DNA of 34,515 nucleotides from Deinococcus marmoris (GCF_001949125.1 NZ_MSTI01000149.1:1-34515), one strand, 5' to 3'; numbered from the stretch's first letter, positions 23,169 through 32,944 are shown. The notes: a model not told the origin generated them from the sequence alone. A program made the numbers and translations.

Positions 23169-23801
23169 TCAGCTTTGCGTCTCTCCTGACTCCAGCCACT
23201 GCGCCAGCTCACGCTCAAACGCTTCGTGCGCCTCGTGGTGGTACAGGATGCCGTGGAATCCGGCAGCGTTGGCGGCGTCGATGTTCTCCTGCACGTCGTC
23301 CACGAAGGCGGTCTGGGCAGCGGGAAGCCCCATAGCTGCTTCCAAAGCGGCAAACGATTCCGGCGCGGGCTTCTTGTGGCCCAGTTCATTGCTGAAGACC
23401 AGCGCGTCGAACCGGGCAAAACGGGGATCGGCGCGCAGATGATCGCTGACCACCGGGTAATTGTTGCTCAGCAGGCCCACGCGCACGCCAGGGGGCAGGG
23501 CCGCCAGCGTGGCGTACATGGGCAAGTGATCGACGATGCTGCCCAGATACAGCGCCTCGAAGTCGGGATAGCCCATCTCGATACCCGTTTCCCCCTGCAT
23601 CACCGACCAGAAGTGGTCCAGGGTCCACGCGCCCACTTCCAGTTGCCGGACATGGCGAAAATAGCTGTCGCGGACGCGCTCGACGGGTACGCCGCTGCGG
23701 TCCGCCACATTCTGGGTGCTGCGCCCGTCGAAGGTGCCGACGGTAAACACGCCTCCCCAATCGAAGGCGACATGACGGACAACCGGGGCAGATTCATTCA
23801 C
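23169..23801 (-). CDS. HAD-superfamily hydrolase (subfamily IA)
   Basis: This 210-residue HAD phosphatase-like protein has four motifs. The nucleophile is D14 in F-D-W-G-G-V-F, where the second Asp of D-x-D is Gly, as in YihX-like members. S112 is in L-L-S-N-N, the lysine at 143-144 is in G-H-K-K-P-A-P, and D168-D169 are in F-V-D-D-V. The helical cap lies between motifs I and II. The missing motif-I general acid suggests a sugar-phosphate phosphatase or haloacid-type reaction; the substrate is not predictable. The start is a GTG with CACAAT 7 nt upstream and no Shine-Dalgarno. It is divergent from the DHH phosphoesterase gene, with 270 bp between that show nothing but the two promoters. Confidence 0.83.
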   Translation of the reverse strand: MNESAPVVRHVAFDWGGVFTVGTFDGRSTQNVADRSGVPVERVRDSYFRHVRQLEVGAWTLDHFWSVMQGETGIEMGYPDFEALYLGSIVDHLPMYATLAALPPGVRVGLLSNNYPVVSDHLRADPRFARFDALVFSNELGHKKPAPESFAALEAAMGLPAAQTAFVDDVQENIDAANAAGFHGILYHHEAHEAFERELAQWLESGETQS

Positions 23802-23808
23802 GTCTGAG

Positions 23809-23814
23809 ATTGTG
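23809..23814 (-). promoter_or_regulatory. -10 box for the HAD gene
   Basis: CACAAT on the minus strand, 7 nt before GTG 23801. The same hexamer at a similar distance precedes the SDR gene at 29108. Confidence 0.4.
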
Positions 23815-24059
23815 GCGCACCCGGCGCGCGGACAACCCCCCTCTGTTCAGACCTGCACACATCCCGGCAGATGAGAACGAAGCCGCCGATGACCTGGCAT
23901 TTGCAAATCTCCCCGCAGTCCGACAGTCCGGCTGGCGCTCCCACATAGCAGGAAATGGATGGAAACGCCATCTCCTGCGACTGGAACGATTCAGTCAAAT
24001 TCATTGACCGACAGTCATGCAAAACACATGCGCTCAACATTTCTCTAATTTGGAGTCGT

Positions 24060-24065
24060 TATAGT
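24060..24065 (+). promoter_or_regulatory. -10 box for the DHH phosphoesterase
   Basis: TATAGT, 6 nt before GTG 24072, with no Shine-Dalgarno. It supports GTG as a leaderless start although the frame is open to 23955. Confidence 0.55.
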
Positions 24066-24071
24066 CCAGGC

Positions 24072-25100
<1,029 letters not shown>

Positions 25101-25227
25101 ACCAGCAAGACTAAAATTTAGCGTGCGAAATCCCCTCTGCCCGGCCAGCCATCTCCTCGTGAGTGCAGCCGGGTTTTCTGGCGTGTCCTGCCGGGTTTCC
25201 CAACGAACCTGCCTGGACCGATGTCGT

Positions 25228-25521
25228 TTAACCTTCGGGGCGCTCACTTTCGGGATGCGCAGGCGTGGGCAGTTCGGCGGCGCGCATCAATTGCAGCTTG
25301 ATCATGCTCAGGCGGCCCGGACTCAGAACGCCACGCGCCAGCACCTGTTCGCCCAGGGCCAGCACGGGCACATCATCACCATATTGCTGCCGCCATTCGG
25401 CGCTCGTATCCACATCCAGCAACTGGACCCGGAATTCCAGCCGCGCCAGATTCTCCTCGGCCTGCTCGCACAGGTGGCAGCCGATTCGGGTGTAGAGGGT
25501 CAGCAGCGGCAATGGGGACAT
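25228..25521 (-). CDS. Glutaredoxin-like (DUF836) thioredoxin-fold protein
   Basis: From ATG 25521 this is a small 97-residue protein. L-Y-T-R-I-G-C-H-L-C at residues 8-17 places a C-x-x-C redox motif at the start of the first helix. D-D-V-P-V-L, with the cis-Pro of the thioredoxin fold, lies at about 47-52. This fits the DUF836/glutaredoxin-like family of cytoplasmic thiol proteins; the partner is unknown. The frame is open to 25620, but the extra 33 residues are low-complexity and lie ahead of the natural first strand. No Shine-Dalgarno is seen before either start. The gene follows the kinase's neighbour region with a 113-bp gap and is on the minus strand, convergent with nrnA. Confidence 0.75.
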   Translation of the reverse strand: MSPLPLLTLYTRIGCHLCEQAEENLARLEFRVQLLDVDTSAEWRQQYGDDVPVLALGEQVLARGVLSPGRLSMIKLQLMRAAELPTPAHPESERPEG

Positions 25522-25609
25522 CGGTTGTTCAGATGCTAGAGCATCTCGCAGAGGAATTGCGCTGCCAGATGGGGTCGGAAAGGTTTCGGGATCGGCCTGG
25601 GAAGCCGCG

Positions 25610-25641
25610 CCTCTGATCAAAACATGATCACTGGTCAGAGG
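25610..25641 (-). terminator. Possible hairpin at the 3' end of the kinase gene
   Basis: CCTCTGA and TCAGAGG (7 bp) flank an 18-nt loop that itself contains TGATC/GATCA. It overlaps the kinase stop codon and has no T-tract, so termination is doubtful. Confidence 0.3.
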
Positions 25642-27824
25642 CTGGCGGCAGCCTGGGGGCCGGGTTGCGCCGAGGTGGCCTGCTCCTCGCCGGGCTGAAC
25701 AGGGCTGAGTCTTTCAGCCACGGATTTGCCGGGCTGGGACTGGCCCGCGCCGGACTGGGGGCGGTCCAGCAGCGTCATGGCCTGCACCGGGGCGTACATG
25801 TCGCGGCTGGAGATGGGATCGCCCGCGCTGGAAATGGTTCGCAGCACCTGCCCGCCCTGACGCACAGCGTAGATCTGGCCCTCCGGTCCCACGCTGATCA
25901 GCCACGGGGCCTCGGTGGGTTCGCCCACCAGGGTGTCCAGCGAGAAGGTCACGCCGGGGGTGCCGTCGGCCTCGATCTTGCGCAGCTTGCGGGCCACGCC
26001 GTCCACGATGTACACCGCGCCGTGGCGGTCCACACCCAGACCCTCCAGCGTCCGCAAACCCTCGCTGTGGCGGTCCAGGCGGAAGGCGTAGCGGCTGAGG
26101 TACTCGCCCTGCGCGGTAAACTTCTGGACCTCGTTGTTGCCCGTGTCCAGCACGTACAGGTGCCCGTCCGGCGAGGCCACCATGCGGCGCGGCTTGTCGA
26201 AGCGGCCCAGACCCTGCCCACGCCCGCCGAAACGCCGCACGAACTGTCCGGCGGTGTTGTACACGACGATGTGGTGCGCCTCGCCGTCCAGAACGTAGAT
26301 ATGACCCTGGGTGAAGGCGATGTCCAGCGGTTGCAGCAGTTCGCCCTCGCCCAGACCGTAGGGGCCAAAGGACAGCAGTTCCTGGCCCTGCGGATCCAGC
26401 TTGCGGACCAGCGCGCCGGATTTGCCCTGGCGGTATTCCTGCAAGGTCACGTACAGGTTGCCGTCCGCGTCCCCGGCCAGTGCATTGGGCACACTGGGCA
26501 GGCCCTGCGAGGTGCTGCCGCCCTGATCGCACAGGCTGGCACGCAGCTTGCCGTGCAGGTCCAGCAATCTCACGGTGCCGCGTTTTTCCTGCACACTCAG
26601 GGCCAGGGCCAGCGGGTCGCCGAAGACCTCGTCGCTCAGCACGCCCGCGTCGATGCGGGTGATCACCTCGTCCAGGGTGGGGCGCTGCGCCGGGTCCTTC
26701 TCGATCATGTTCAGGATCAGGTCGTTCAGGCGGCCCGGCACTTCCAGCCGCACCTGCTTGGGCGGCTTGGGGGATTCAAAGACCTGCTGATGCACCACGG
26801 CCTCGTAGCTGCCCCGGAAGGCGGTCTGGCCGCTGACCATCTCGTAGGCCAGCAGGCCCAGCGAATACACGTCGCTGCGGGCGTCCACGCGGTTGCCCTT
26901 GGCCTGTTCGGGGGCCATGTAGATCGGGGTGCCCACCCGCGCGCCGGTCATGGTCAGGCGGGTCAGGACCTTGCCCACCGCGATGCCGAAGTCCATCAGC
27001 TTGACGCCGCCTTCACGCAGTTGGCCATCATGGAAGGCGTTCTTGAGCATCATCACGTTGCCGGGCTTGATGTCGCGGTGGACCACGTTCTGCATGTGGA
27101 TATGGCGCAGCGCGTCGGCCAGGGCGCGGATCACCTGCACCGACTCGTTAAAGCCCAGGGTGCTGTCTTCCAGCAGGGCTTCCAGGCTGTCGCCGTCCAG
27201 AAATTCCATGGCGATGTAATGCTCGGGGTCCTGCATGCGGTAGTCGTAGACCCGCACGATGTTGGGGTGGTTGAAGCGTTTGAGGACTTCCGCCTCGCGG
27301 TAGAAACGCTTGACGAATTTGGCGTCGGCCAGATACTTTTCCTGCGGCACCTTGAGGGCCACGATGCGCCCGTCGCTGTTGCGCTTGGCCCGGTACACGC
27401 TGCCCATCCCGCCGATGCCGATGCGGTCCATGACCTCGTAATCCTGGAATTTGAGGTCCGCCTTGGTGGCCGACAGCGTGCTGCGGCGCGTCAGGGTGGG
27501 GGCGCGCGAGACCCGCGTGGGCTTGCTGCTGGGCATCTTGATTTCCTGGCGGCGCGCGGGCTGCGCGGGCAGCGAGGAAGAATGCCGCAGCGAGATCAGG
27601 CCGCCGCCCACGATCACGGCCAGCACGCCCAGTGCGCCCTGTGCCCGGTCCAGCGCGGCGGTCCAGGGACTGCCCTGCGCCGCGCTGCTGTGTGCCAGCA
27701 CCACCAGGGTCACCACCAGCCCCAGCCCCAGCAAGGTGGCCAGGACGTTCAGGGCGCGCTCCGGGAAGCGGACCAGCAGCAACAGGCCCACCACGAACAG
27801 AGCCGCCAGCAGCAGGGCGGTCAC
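25635..27824 (-). CDS. Membrane Ser/Thr protein kinase with C-terminal NHL-type propeller (RqkA-like)
   Basis: This 729-residue protein starts with three hydrophobic segments (about 2-18, 25-44 and 64-79) and a basic linker. A full Hanks-type kinase domain follows at about 128-392. Its glycine loop is G136-I-G-G-M-G, with K158, H249-R-D251, D278-F-G and A-P-E at 304-306. The C-terminal 300 residues are a propeller of NHL-like repeats, with G-D-A-D-G-N-L-Y-V, D-G-H-L-Y-V-L-D-T-G-N-N and R-H-G-A-V-Y-I-V-D-G blocks. The architecture recalls D. radiodurans RqkA (DR_2518), a kinase of the DNA-damage response with a C-terminal repeat domain described as PQQ-binding. Orthology is likely but untested. 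All kinase residues are present. The start is GTG; a TATAAA box lies about 55 nt upstream. Confidence 0.88.
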   Translation of the reverse strand: MTALLLAALFVVGLLLLVRFPERALNVLATLLGLGLVVTLVVLAHSSAAQGSPWTAALDRAQGALGVLAVIVGGGLISLRHSSSLPAQPARRQEIKMPSSKPTRVSRAPTLTRRSTLSATKADLKFQDYEVMDRIGIGGMGSVYRAKRNSDGRIVALKVPQEKYLADAKFVKRFYREAEVLKRFNHPNIVRVYDYRMQDPEHYIAMEFLDGDSLEALLEDSTLGFNESVQVIRALADALRHIHMQNVVHRDIKPGNVMMLKNAFHDGQLREGGVKLMDFGIAVGKVLTRLTMTGARVGTPIYMAPEQAKGNRVDARSDVYSLGLLAYEMVSGQTAFRGSYEAVVHQQVFESPKPPKQVRLEVPGRLNDLILNMIEKDPAQRPTLDEVITRIDAGVLSDEVFGDPLALALSVQEKRGTVRLLDLHGKLRASLCDQGGSTSQGLPSVPNALAGDADGNLYVTLQEYRQGKSGALVRKLDPQGQELLSFGPYGLGEGELLQPLDIAFTQGHIYVLDGEAHHIVVYNTAGQFVRRFGGRGQGLGRFDKPRRMVASPDGHLYVLDTGNNEVQKFTAQGEYLSRYAFRLDRHSEGLRTLEGLGVDRHGAVYIVDGVARKLRKIEADGTPGVTFSLDTLVGEPTEAPWLISVGPEGQIYAVRQGGQVLRTISSAGDPISSRDMYAPVQAMTLLDRPQSGAGQSQPGKSVAERLSPVQPGEEQATSAQPGPQAAASL

Positions 27825-27879
27825 GGGCGCTGGCCTCGGCTGAGCAGGGGCAGGGTACAGGAGTGGGTCATCTCACCCC

Positions 27880-27885
27880 TTTATA
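27880..27885 (-). promoter_or_regulatory. -10 box for the kinase gene
   Basis: TATAAA on the minus strand, giving a leader of about 50 nt before GTG 27824. No radiation/desiccation response palindrome is seen near it. Confidence 0.45.
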
Positions 27886-28076
27886 CCCTTCAGTTCCTTG
27901 CGCCACACTTACAAACAGGGTCCTGAGCCTCCTGGAGCGTGAAAAACCTCGCATCCCTCGAAAGCGCGCTAAAAAGGCGGACGGATCAGAGAGGACTGCC
28001 CTGTGCTGGAAACGTTCCGACCTCCGGCGACGCGATTGTTTTCCCCGTTACTCCCAGGCAGGTTCTCCCCGGAACG

Positions 28077-29108
28077 TCAGGATGCCTCTCCCCCGTCCTT
28101 CCCACCCAGCTCGTTGAGTTCCCGTTCGGCCTTGCTCTTGATGGGGTTGCGGCGGGTCAGTGGCGTTTCAGCCTCCTTGCCCAGGACAGCCTCATCACTC
28201 TGGGTGGGGGCGGGCAACAGGCGGGTGCCCAGCGCCAGCAGATCGGCGGTGAGTTGCGGGGCCAGGGCCTGGGCGTACCTGAGCAGTGCGGCAGAACCGC
28301 CCACCATTGCTTCGGCGTCACCGCGCACCAGGGCGTCCACCATCCGCCGGGCGGCTTCACGGGCGTCCAGCGAGATCAGCGGGAAGTTGTCCACCGTGGC
28401 GAACAGGGCGTACTCCTTCCGAGCCTGCCCCTTGACCTCGGCCTGTCGCGGGCTGCCCGTTCGCATGACCGTGGGACAGACGGTGGTCACGCCGATGCCT
28501 TCCCCGGCCAGTTCGGCGCGCAGGGCCTGCCCGATCCCCGTCAGGGCGAACTTGCTGACGCTGTAGGGGGCCAGATGCGGCACCGCCACCTTGCCGCCCA
28601 CCGACGACACCAGCAGCACCCGTCCGCCCCGGCGGCGCAGTTCGGGCACGGCCAGCCGAGTCAGCAGTAGCGGCGCGAAGGCGTTGACCTCCATGCTCCG
28701 GCGGAAGTCAGCCTCGGTCATGTTGGCCAGCGGACCGCTCTGAATCAGGCCCGCGTTGTTGACCAGCACGTCCAGGCCGCCGTGAAGGCGCGTGACCTCG
28801 GCCAGGGCGCGGCGCTGATCGTCTTCACGGGTCACGTCGCCCGCCACGGTCTGCACCCGCCTGCCCCCGCCGAGTCGCTGGGCCGCGCGCTCCAGCTCGG
28901 CAGGATCGCGCGCCATCAGCGTAAGAGTGGCCCCACGCTTCAGAAACTCGGCGGCCAGCGCCAGCCCCAGACCGCGCGAACCGCCCGTGATCAGGACACT
29001 CTTGCCGGTCAGATCGTAGGGCGGGATGAACTTGCGGCGCATGGCAATGGCCGTGACCGCCGCCGCCAGGATCAGTCGTCTGGGAATCAATCGCCTGGGA
29101 ATTCGCAT
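28077..29108 (-). CDS. Short-chain dehydrogenase/reductase with N-terminal membrane anchor
   Basis: From ATG 29108 this is a 343-residue SDR. The nucleotide motif T-G-G-S-R-G-L-G lies at 41-48, N-N-A-G at 117-120, catalytic Ser 168/169 in V-S-S-V, and Y182-S-V-S-K186. These are the classical NAD(P)H-dependent oxidoreductase residues, all intact. Residues 7-22 are basic then hydrophobic ([11 protein letters not shown]) and may anchor the enzyme to the membrane. The C-terminal ~80 residues are an extra helical and then charged tail not needed for the core fold. The substrate is unknown. CACAAT 6 nt before the ATG suggests a leaderless mRNA. The in-frame ATG at 29177 is rejected for lack of signals. 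Confidence 0.85.
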   Translation of the reverse strand: MRIPRRLIPRRLILAAAVTAIAMRRKFIPPYDLTGKSVLITGGSRGLGLALAAEFLKRGATLTLMARDPAELERAAQRLGGGRRVQTVAGDVTREDDQRRALAEVTRLHGGLDVLVNNAGLIQSGPLANMTEADFRRSMEVNAFAPLLLTRLAVPELRRRGGRVLLVSSVGGKVAVPHLAPYSVSKFALTGIGQALRAELAGEGIGVTTVCPTVMRTGSPRQAEVKGQARKEYALFATVDNFPLISLDAREAARRMVDALVRGDAEAMVGGSAALLRYAQALAPQLTADLLALGTRLLPAPTQSDEAVLGKEAETPLTRRNPIKSKAERELNELGGKDGGEAS

Positions 29109-29114
29109 TCCCGC

Positions 29115-29120
29115 ATTGTG
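29115..29120 (-). promoter_or_regulatory. -10 box for the SDR gene
   Basis: CACAAT on the minus strand, 6 nt before ATG 29108. Same hexamer and layout as the HAD gene. Confidence 0.4.
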
Positions 29121-29231
29121 GAGTCTGGTCTGACTACGCGGGCAACGGGTCAAGGCCCGCTCAAGACGCCAGGGCAACGGGCTGAAGCCTGTGAAGGGAG
29201 CCAGGAGCGTGGTCTGCCTGACGACTCCTCA

Positions 29232-29298
29232 GACGGATGCCGTTTTTCTCGCATCCGCCCGGCTTGAACCGTTGCCAGCGATTTAATCGGACCCGGTC
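29232..29298 (-). repeat. Short relic of the TACGGA-ended repeat
   Basis: 67 bp reading GACGGATGCCGT, then TTCTCGCATCCG as in the copy at 5884, then a degraded far end (ATCGGACCCGGT for ATCGGAGTCCGT). The middle of the element is deleted. It overlaps the 3' end of the M42 peptidase gene and supplies its last codons and stop. Confidence 0.65.
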
Positions 29299-30407
29299 TC
29301 ATCCAGCGCCACGAAACGCAGGTCCAGGTCAGGAAGGTCGTGCAGGAAACCTTCCAGCAGGGCCACCGCCCCTTCCAGATCGCGGCTGTCCAGCACCTCG
29401 ACAGGGCTGTGCGTGTAGCGGTTGACCACCGAAATAGCCCCGGTTGGCACACCCTGACCCAGGTACTGCAAGGCCCCGGCGTCGGTGCCGATGCCCTTGA
29501 GAACCTCGCGCTGAATGGCCACTCCCCGTTTGCGGGCCGCACCGAGCAGGCCCCGGCGAATGGCCGGATGCGCCTGGGTCGAGGCGTCCATCATCTTGAC
29601 GGTGGGGCCAGCGCCCAGTTGCAGATGTGGCCCGGAGAACTCGGGCGTATCGTCGGCGGCGGTCATGTCGAGGGCCAGCGCCACGTCAGCCTGAATGTGA
29701 CGGGCCAGGGCAGACACGCCGCGCAGGCCGACTTCCTCCTGCACCGAGAACACCAGGACCAGCGTGACTGGCGGCGGCGTCTCGTGGAAGCGTTCCAGCA
29801 GGGTCAGCAGCACGGCGCAGCCTGCCCGATCATCCAGGGCGTGCGCGGTGTAGCGGCCCGTCTGGCGGCCCAGTTCGGTCAGGCTACCGACAAAACCCAC
29901 CGGATCACCGACGGCCACGCCCATATCGAGGACCTCCTGACGGCTGCGTGCGCCGAGGTCCACGTACAGGCTGGCGTAGGGGACGATGTTTGCGCGGTCA
30001 GCGTCACCCAGCAGGTGGGCGCTTTTGGTGCCGATGACGCCCAGCAACCGCTCGCCGCTGTCGGTGCGAATCCAGACGCGCTGCGCCGGGAGAATCCGGT
30101 CATCCAGGCCGCCGAGCTTTTCCAGACGCAAAAACCCGTCGCCGCCGATCTTGTAGACACGGAAGCCCACCTCGTCCATATGCGCCGAGATGACGCAGCG
30201 CCGCGCATCAGCCTGGGCAGCGTGACGCACGGCAATCACATTGCCGAAAGCGTCCACGTCGAGGGTGTCGGCGTGGGGACGGGCAGCCTTGACCACCAGT
30301 TGCACGACGTCTTCTTCGGACCCGCTGGGTCCAGTGGCTTCCACCAGCGCTTGCAGGTGCTTCATCACAGAGGGAAGAACGGAATTCTGGGGGTTGGATT
30401 CGGTCAT
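29283..30407 (-). CDS. M42-family metallo-aminopeptidase
   Basis: This 374-residue protein of the M42 (glutamyl aminopeptidase/PepA/tetrahedral aminopeptidase) family has its di-metal site residues in order. They are H76-M-D in S-A-H-M-D-E, the bridging D192 in L-D-D-R-A-G, catalytic E224 and E225 in V-Q-E-E-V-G, D247 in L-D-M-T-A, and the last His in Y-T-H-S-P-V-E. Such enzymes form large cytoplasmic shells that trim N-terminal residues from peptides. AAGGAAG precedes the ATG. The final four or so residues (T-G-S-D) and the stop codon fall in a relic repeat, so the natural C-terminus has probably been replaced. The divergent gene is a response regulator 431 bp away. Confidence 0.93.
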   Translation of the reverse strand: MTESNPQNSVLPSVMKHLQALVEATGPSGSEEDVVQLVVKAARPHADTLDVDAFGNVIAVRHAAQADARRCVISAHMDEVGFRVYKIGGDGFLRLEKLGGLDDRILPAQRVWIRTDSGERLLGVIGTKSAHLLGDADRANIVPYASLYVDLGARSRQEVLDMGVAVGDPVGFVGSLTELGRQTGRYTAHALDDRAGCAVLLTLLERFHETPPPVTLVLVFSVQEEVGLRGVSALARHIQADVALALDMTAADDTPEFSGPHLQLGAGPTVKMMDASTQAHPAIRRGLLGAARKRGVAIQREVLKGIGTDAGALQYLGQGVPTGAISVVNRYTHSPVEVLDSRDLEGAVALLEGFLHDLPDLDLRFVALDETGSD

Positions 30408-30838
30408 CAGGGTCTTCCTTGGCTGGCGCTCTTGAGGAGAGGGCGGGAGTGATGAGGCTCAGAGGCCGAGGGTGCCCCGGTGACGCGGACTCGAAGTTCA
30501 GCCACCACACGGCTCCCGCGCCGCCCGGATTCTACTGGCGTCGTCTCCCCGAGAAGTGCAGGGTTCTCACCGCCCGGCACTCCTCCAATAGCCCAGTCGG
30601 CAGGGGAGTTTGCTCCAACGCTCACGAGTCCGGCTCGGGCCTTGCACGGGAACGCCCTTCCGCAACCGCGCCCAGGCGTCCGCAGCGATAAGGCGTCTTC
30701 CGGCAGGATGTCTGGCAGCTTTCCCAATCCTGCCGGGATGCCTGCGGGCCGCCGCAGGTATACCGCCCCTTTACCTTGAGGCGGCACACTGGGCGGCATG
30801 ACTCCTCACGCCACCCAAGACCCTGATCAGGAACCCCC
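30408..30838. other. 431-bp intergenic region with two hairpins
   Basis: No gene is supported here. CCGGCAGGAT (30700-30709) pairs perfectly with ATCCTGCCGG (30727-30736). Right after it, CCTGCGG (30741-30747) pairs with CCGCAGG (30752-30758). TATACC at 30759-30764 is a possible -10 for the response regulator. I looked for a riboswitch or T-box upstream of the M42 gene on the minus strand and found no conserved core. Confidence 0.45.
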
Positions 30839-31510
30839 ATGCGCCTGCTGATCGTTGAGGACGACCCCCACATTGCCGAACTGCTGCGCGACGGCCTGGG
30901 CGAGGAAGGTTACGACTGTGACCACGCCGCCAGCGCCGATCAGGGTGCGGAACTGGCCCGGCTCTTCCCCTACAGCCTGCTGATCCTGGACGTGATGCTG
31001 CCCGAGGGCATCGACGCGGGCTATGTGCTGGGCCGCAAGTTGCGTGAGGGTGGCCTGAATACCCCGATTCTGTACCTGACGGCACGCGGCACGGTGGAGG
31101 ACCGGGTGGAAGGGCTGGAGGCGGGCGGCGACGATTACCTGCTCAAGCCGTTTGCCTTCAAGGAACTGCGGGCGCGCGTGCGGGCGCTGCTGCGAAGGGC
31201 CAGTGGCAACGCGCAGAACACCCTGCCCTTACCGGGCGGCTGGGTGATGGACCTGGGTGGGCGGGAACTGTACCGTGCGGGGGTGCGTGCCGACCTGACC
31301 CGCCGGGAATTTGGCCTGCTGGAACTGCTGGCCCTGAACGGCAACCGTGCCTTCACCCGCGACGAGATCATTGACCGCCTGTGGAGCGGTGAGACGGGCG
31401 TGGAGCCGAAAGTGATCGACGTGTATGTCAGCACCCTGCGCCGCAAGACCGAGGACGGCCTGATCGAGACGCTGCGCGGGGTGGGCTACCGGCTGGGGCG
31501 GAGCGATTGA
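30839..31510 (+). CDS. OmpR/PhoB-family response regulator
   Basis: This 223-residue protein has a receiver domain at 1-115, with the acidic pocket E7-D8-D9, phosphoacceptor D51 in L-I-L-D-V-M-L-P, T81 and K103. A winged-helix DNA-binding domain follows at about 130-222; its recognition region ends in V-D-V-Y-V-S-T-L-R-R-K and L-R-G-V-G-Y-R-L. It is the output half of a two-component system with the next gene, whose start overlaps its stop by 4 nt (TTGA). AGGA lies before the ATG. The signal and targets are unknown; the downstream subtilase is a candidate target by position only. Confidence 0.94.
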   Translation: MRLLIVEDDPHIAELLRDGLGEEGYDCDHAASADQGAELARLFPYSLLILDVMLPEGIDAGYVLGRKLREGGLNTPILYLTARGTVEDRVEGLEAGGDDYLLKPFAFKELRARVRALLRRASGNAQNTLPLPGGWVMDLGGRELYRAGVRADLTRREFGLLELLALNGNRAFTRDEIIDRLWSGETGVEPKVIDVYVSTLRRKTEDGLIETLRGVGYRLGRSD

Positions 31511-32901
31511 GCCAGCCCGCGCTCCTTCAGCCCACGCCCATTCAAAAGGTGCTGGGGCGTCTGAGCCTGCGCCTCAAGCTGATGCTGGGGTACGCCATTG
31601 TCTTTGCCCTGACCGTGCTGCTGGGCGGGGCAGGGGTGTATTACGCCGCCCAGCGGGCGCTGACCGCCTCGCTGGACACCACCCTGCGCGAGACCGCCAG
31701 CGTGGCGCAGGCCAGCATTGATCAGCATGAGGACGAGGAGAGAGACGGCGAGGTGCCGGAGCCAGCCGACTTCAACTCCGAGTTGAAACCCAGCGGTGAC
31801 CTTAGCATCGAACTCCTGAGTTCCGGTGGAAGTGTTTTGGCGCGGGCGGGCAAACAGGAAGACAGCCTGGATCAGCGTTATCCGGTGATCCCCGGCTTCT
31901 CCACCGAGGACAGCCGGAGGGTGCTGACCTTGCGGGTGGATGACCTGTACCTGCGGGTATCCCGTCCCACCGATACGCTGTCGGGCTTTCTGGAAACGCT
32001 GGCCCAGTTGCTGCTGGTGGGCAGCGTGTTCATGATCGCCGTGGCCTGTGGGGCAGGGTACTGGCTGGCCAACCGCGCCCTGAAACCCGTGGACGCCGTG
32101 GCCCGCACTGCCGAGAGCATCGCTGCGCGGGGCGACTACGCCGAACGCGTGCCGCAGTCTCCCGGCACCGACGAGATGGCCCGCCTGACCCGCACCGTGA
32201 ATCTGATGCTCGACGGTCTGGCCGGAACCATCGAACGCGAGAAGGACTTTGCCCGCACGGCAGCCCACGAACTGCGAACGCCGCTGACCGTGCTGCGGGG
32301 CCGCCTGGACCTGGCGCTGGAGCGTCCGCGTGAAGCTGCCGAGTATCAGAAAGCGCTGACGGGCATGGTGGGGCGGGTGGAGGCGCTGACCGCACTGACC
32401 GAGGGGCTGCTGGCGCTGGCCCGCACCGACGCGCCCAATGAGCTGGAAGAGGTGGAACTCGCCGGAGTCGCTGCCCAGGTGGCCGAGAGCTGCGAGGACA
32501 TGGCGCGGGCGGGCGACAAACACATCCGTCTGGACCTGGAACCGGGCTGGGTGCAGGCCGAGGGCGAGGGCGTGCAGCGGGCTATCCGCAACCTGCTGGA
32601 AAATGCCCTGAAATACGGCAGTGGGCAGGAAGTCGTTCTCAAAGTGGCTGCCCATCGGCTTGAGGTCACGAGCGGTGGTCCCGGCCCCGATCCGGCACAG
32701 TGGTCCCGGCTGCTGCAACCCTTCGAGCGCGGCGCGGGCGTTCAGGGTGTCAGCGGCAGCGGTCTGGGTCTAGCCCTGGTCTCGGCCCTGGCCCGGCGCT
32801 GGAACGCCCGACTGGTGCCGGAATGGGGGGAGGGAACGTTCAGCGTGGCGCTGGTGTTTCCAGTCGCCGACCCCCGGCCCGAATCCCTTCTGGTTCGTTA
32901 G
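31507..32901 (+). CDS. Membrane sensor histidine kinase
   Basis: This 464-residue partner of the response regulator starts at a TTG overlapping the regulator's stop. Membrane segments at about 25-47 and 165-187 flank a ~115-residue extracytoplasmic sensor region with no recognised domain. HAMP spans about 188-240. The H-box is A-A-H254-E-L-R-T-P-L. The ATPase domain has the N-box R-N362-L-L-E-N366-A-L-K-Y and a C-terminal G-box G-S-G-L-G-L-A-L. The first G-box normally reads D-x-G-x-G; here it is S-G-G-P-G-P (389-394), so the adenine-contacting Asp is replaced. The kinase may still work, since some families vary here, but this is unusual. The subtilase gene starts 43 bp downstream. Confidence 0.92.
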   Translation: MSQPALLQPTPIQKVLGRLSLRLKLMLGYAIVFALTVLLGGAGVYYAAQRALTASLDTTLRETASVAQASIDQHEDEERDGEVPEPADFNSELKPSGDLSIELLSSGGSVLARAGKQEDSLDQRYPVIPGFSTEDSRRVLTLRVDDLYLRVSRPTDTLSGFLETLAQLLLVGSVFMIAVACGAGYWLANRALKPVDAVARTAESIAARGDYAERVPQSPGTDEMARLTRTVNLMLDGLAGTIEREKDFARTAAHELRTPLTVLRGRLDLALERPREAAEYQKALTGMVGRVEALTALTEGLLALARTDAPNELEEVELAGVAAQVAESCEDMARAGDKHIRLDLEPGWVQAEGEGVQRAIRNLLENALKYGSGQEVVLKVAAHRLEVTSGGPGPDPAQWSRLLQPFERGAGVQGVSGSGLGLALVSALARRWNARLVPEWGEGTFSVALVFPVADPRPESLLVR

Positions 32902-32944
32902 CCCGCTATACCGTCCCTCAACCTGTTCGGCGCAGGCTGGCCGC

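Noticed and set aside
25665..27926. Very long plus-strand frame (over 750 codons) opposite the kinase gene
   Set aside because: It is the antisense shadow of a GC-rich gene with clear kinase motifs; the frame is low-complexity with no domain.
27825..28076. Radiation/desiccation response motif upstream of the RqkA-like kinase
   Set aside because: No TTATGT-N-ACATAA-type palindrome is present there or elsewhere that I could see.
30408..30640. Possible riboswitch or T-box upstream of the M42 gene on the minus strand
   Set aside because: No T-box TGG-N-ACCGCG sequence and no cobalamin box or other conserved core could be found.
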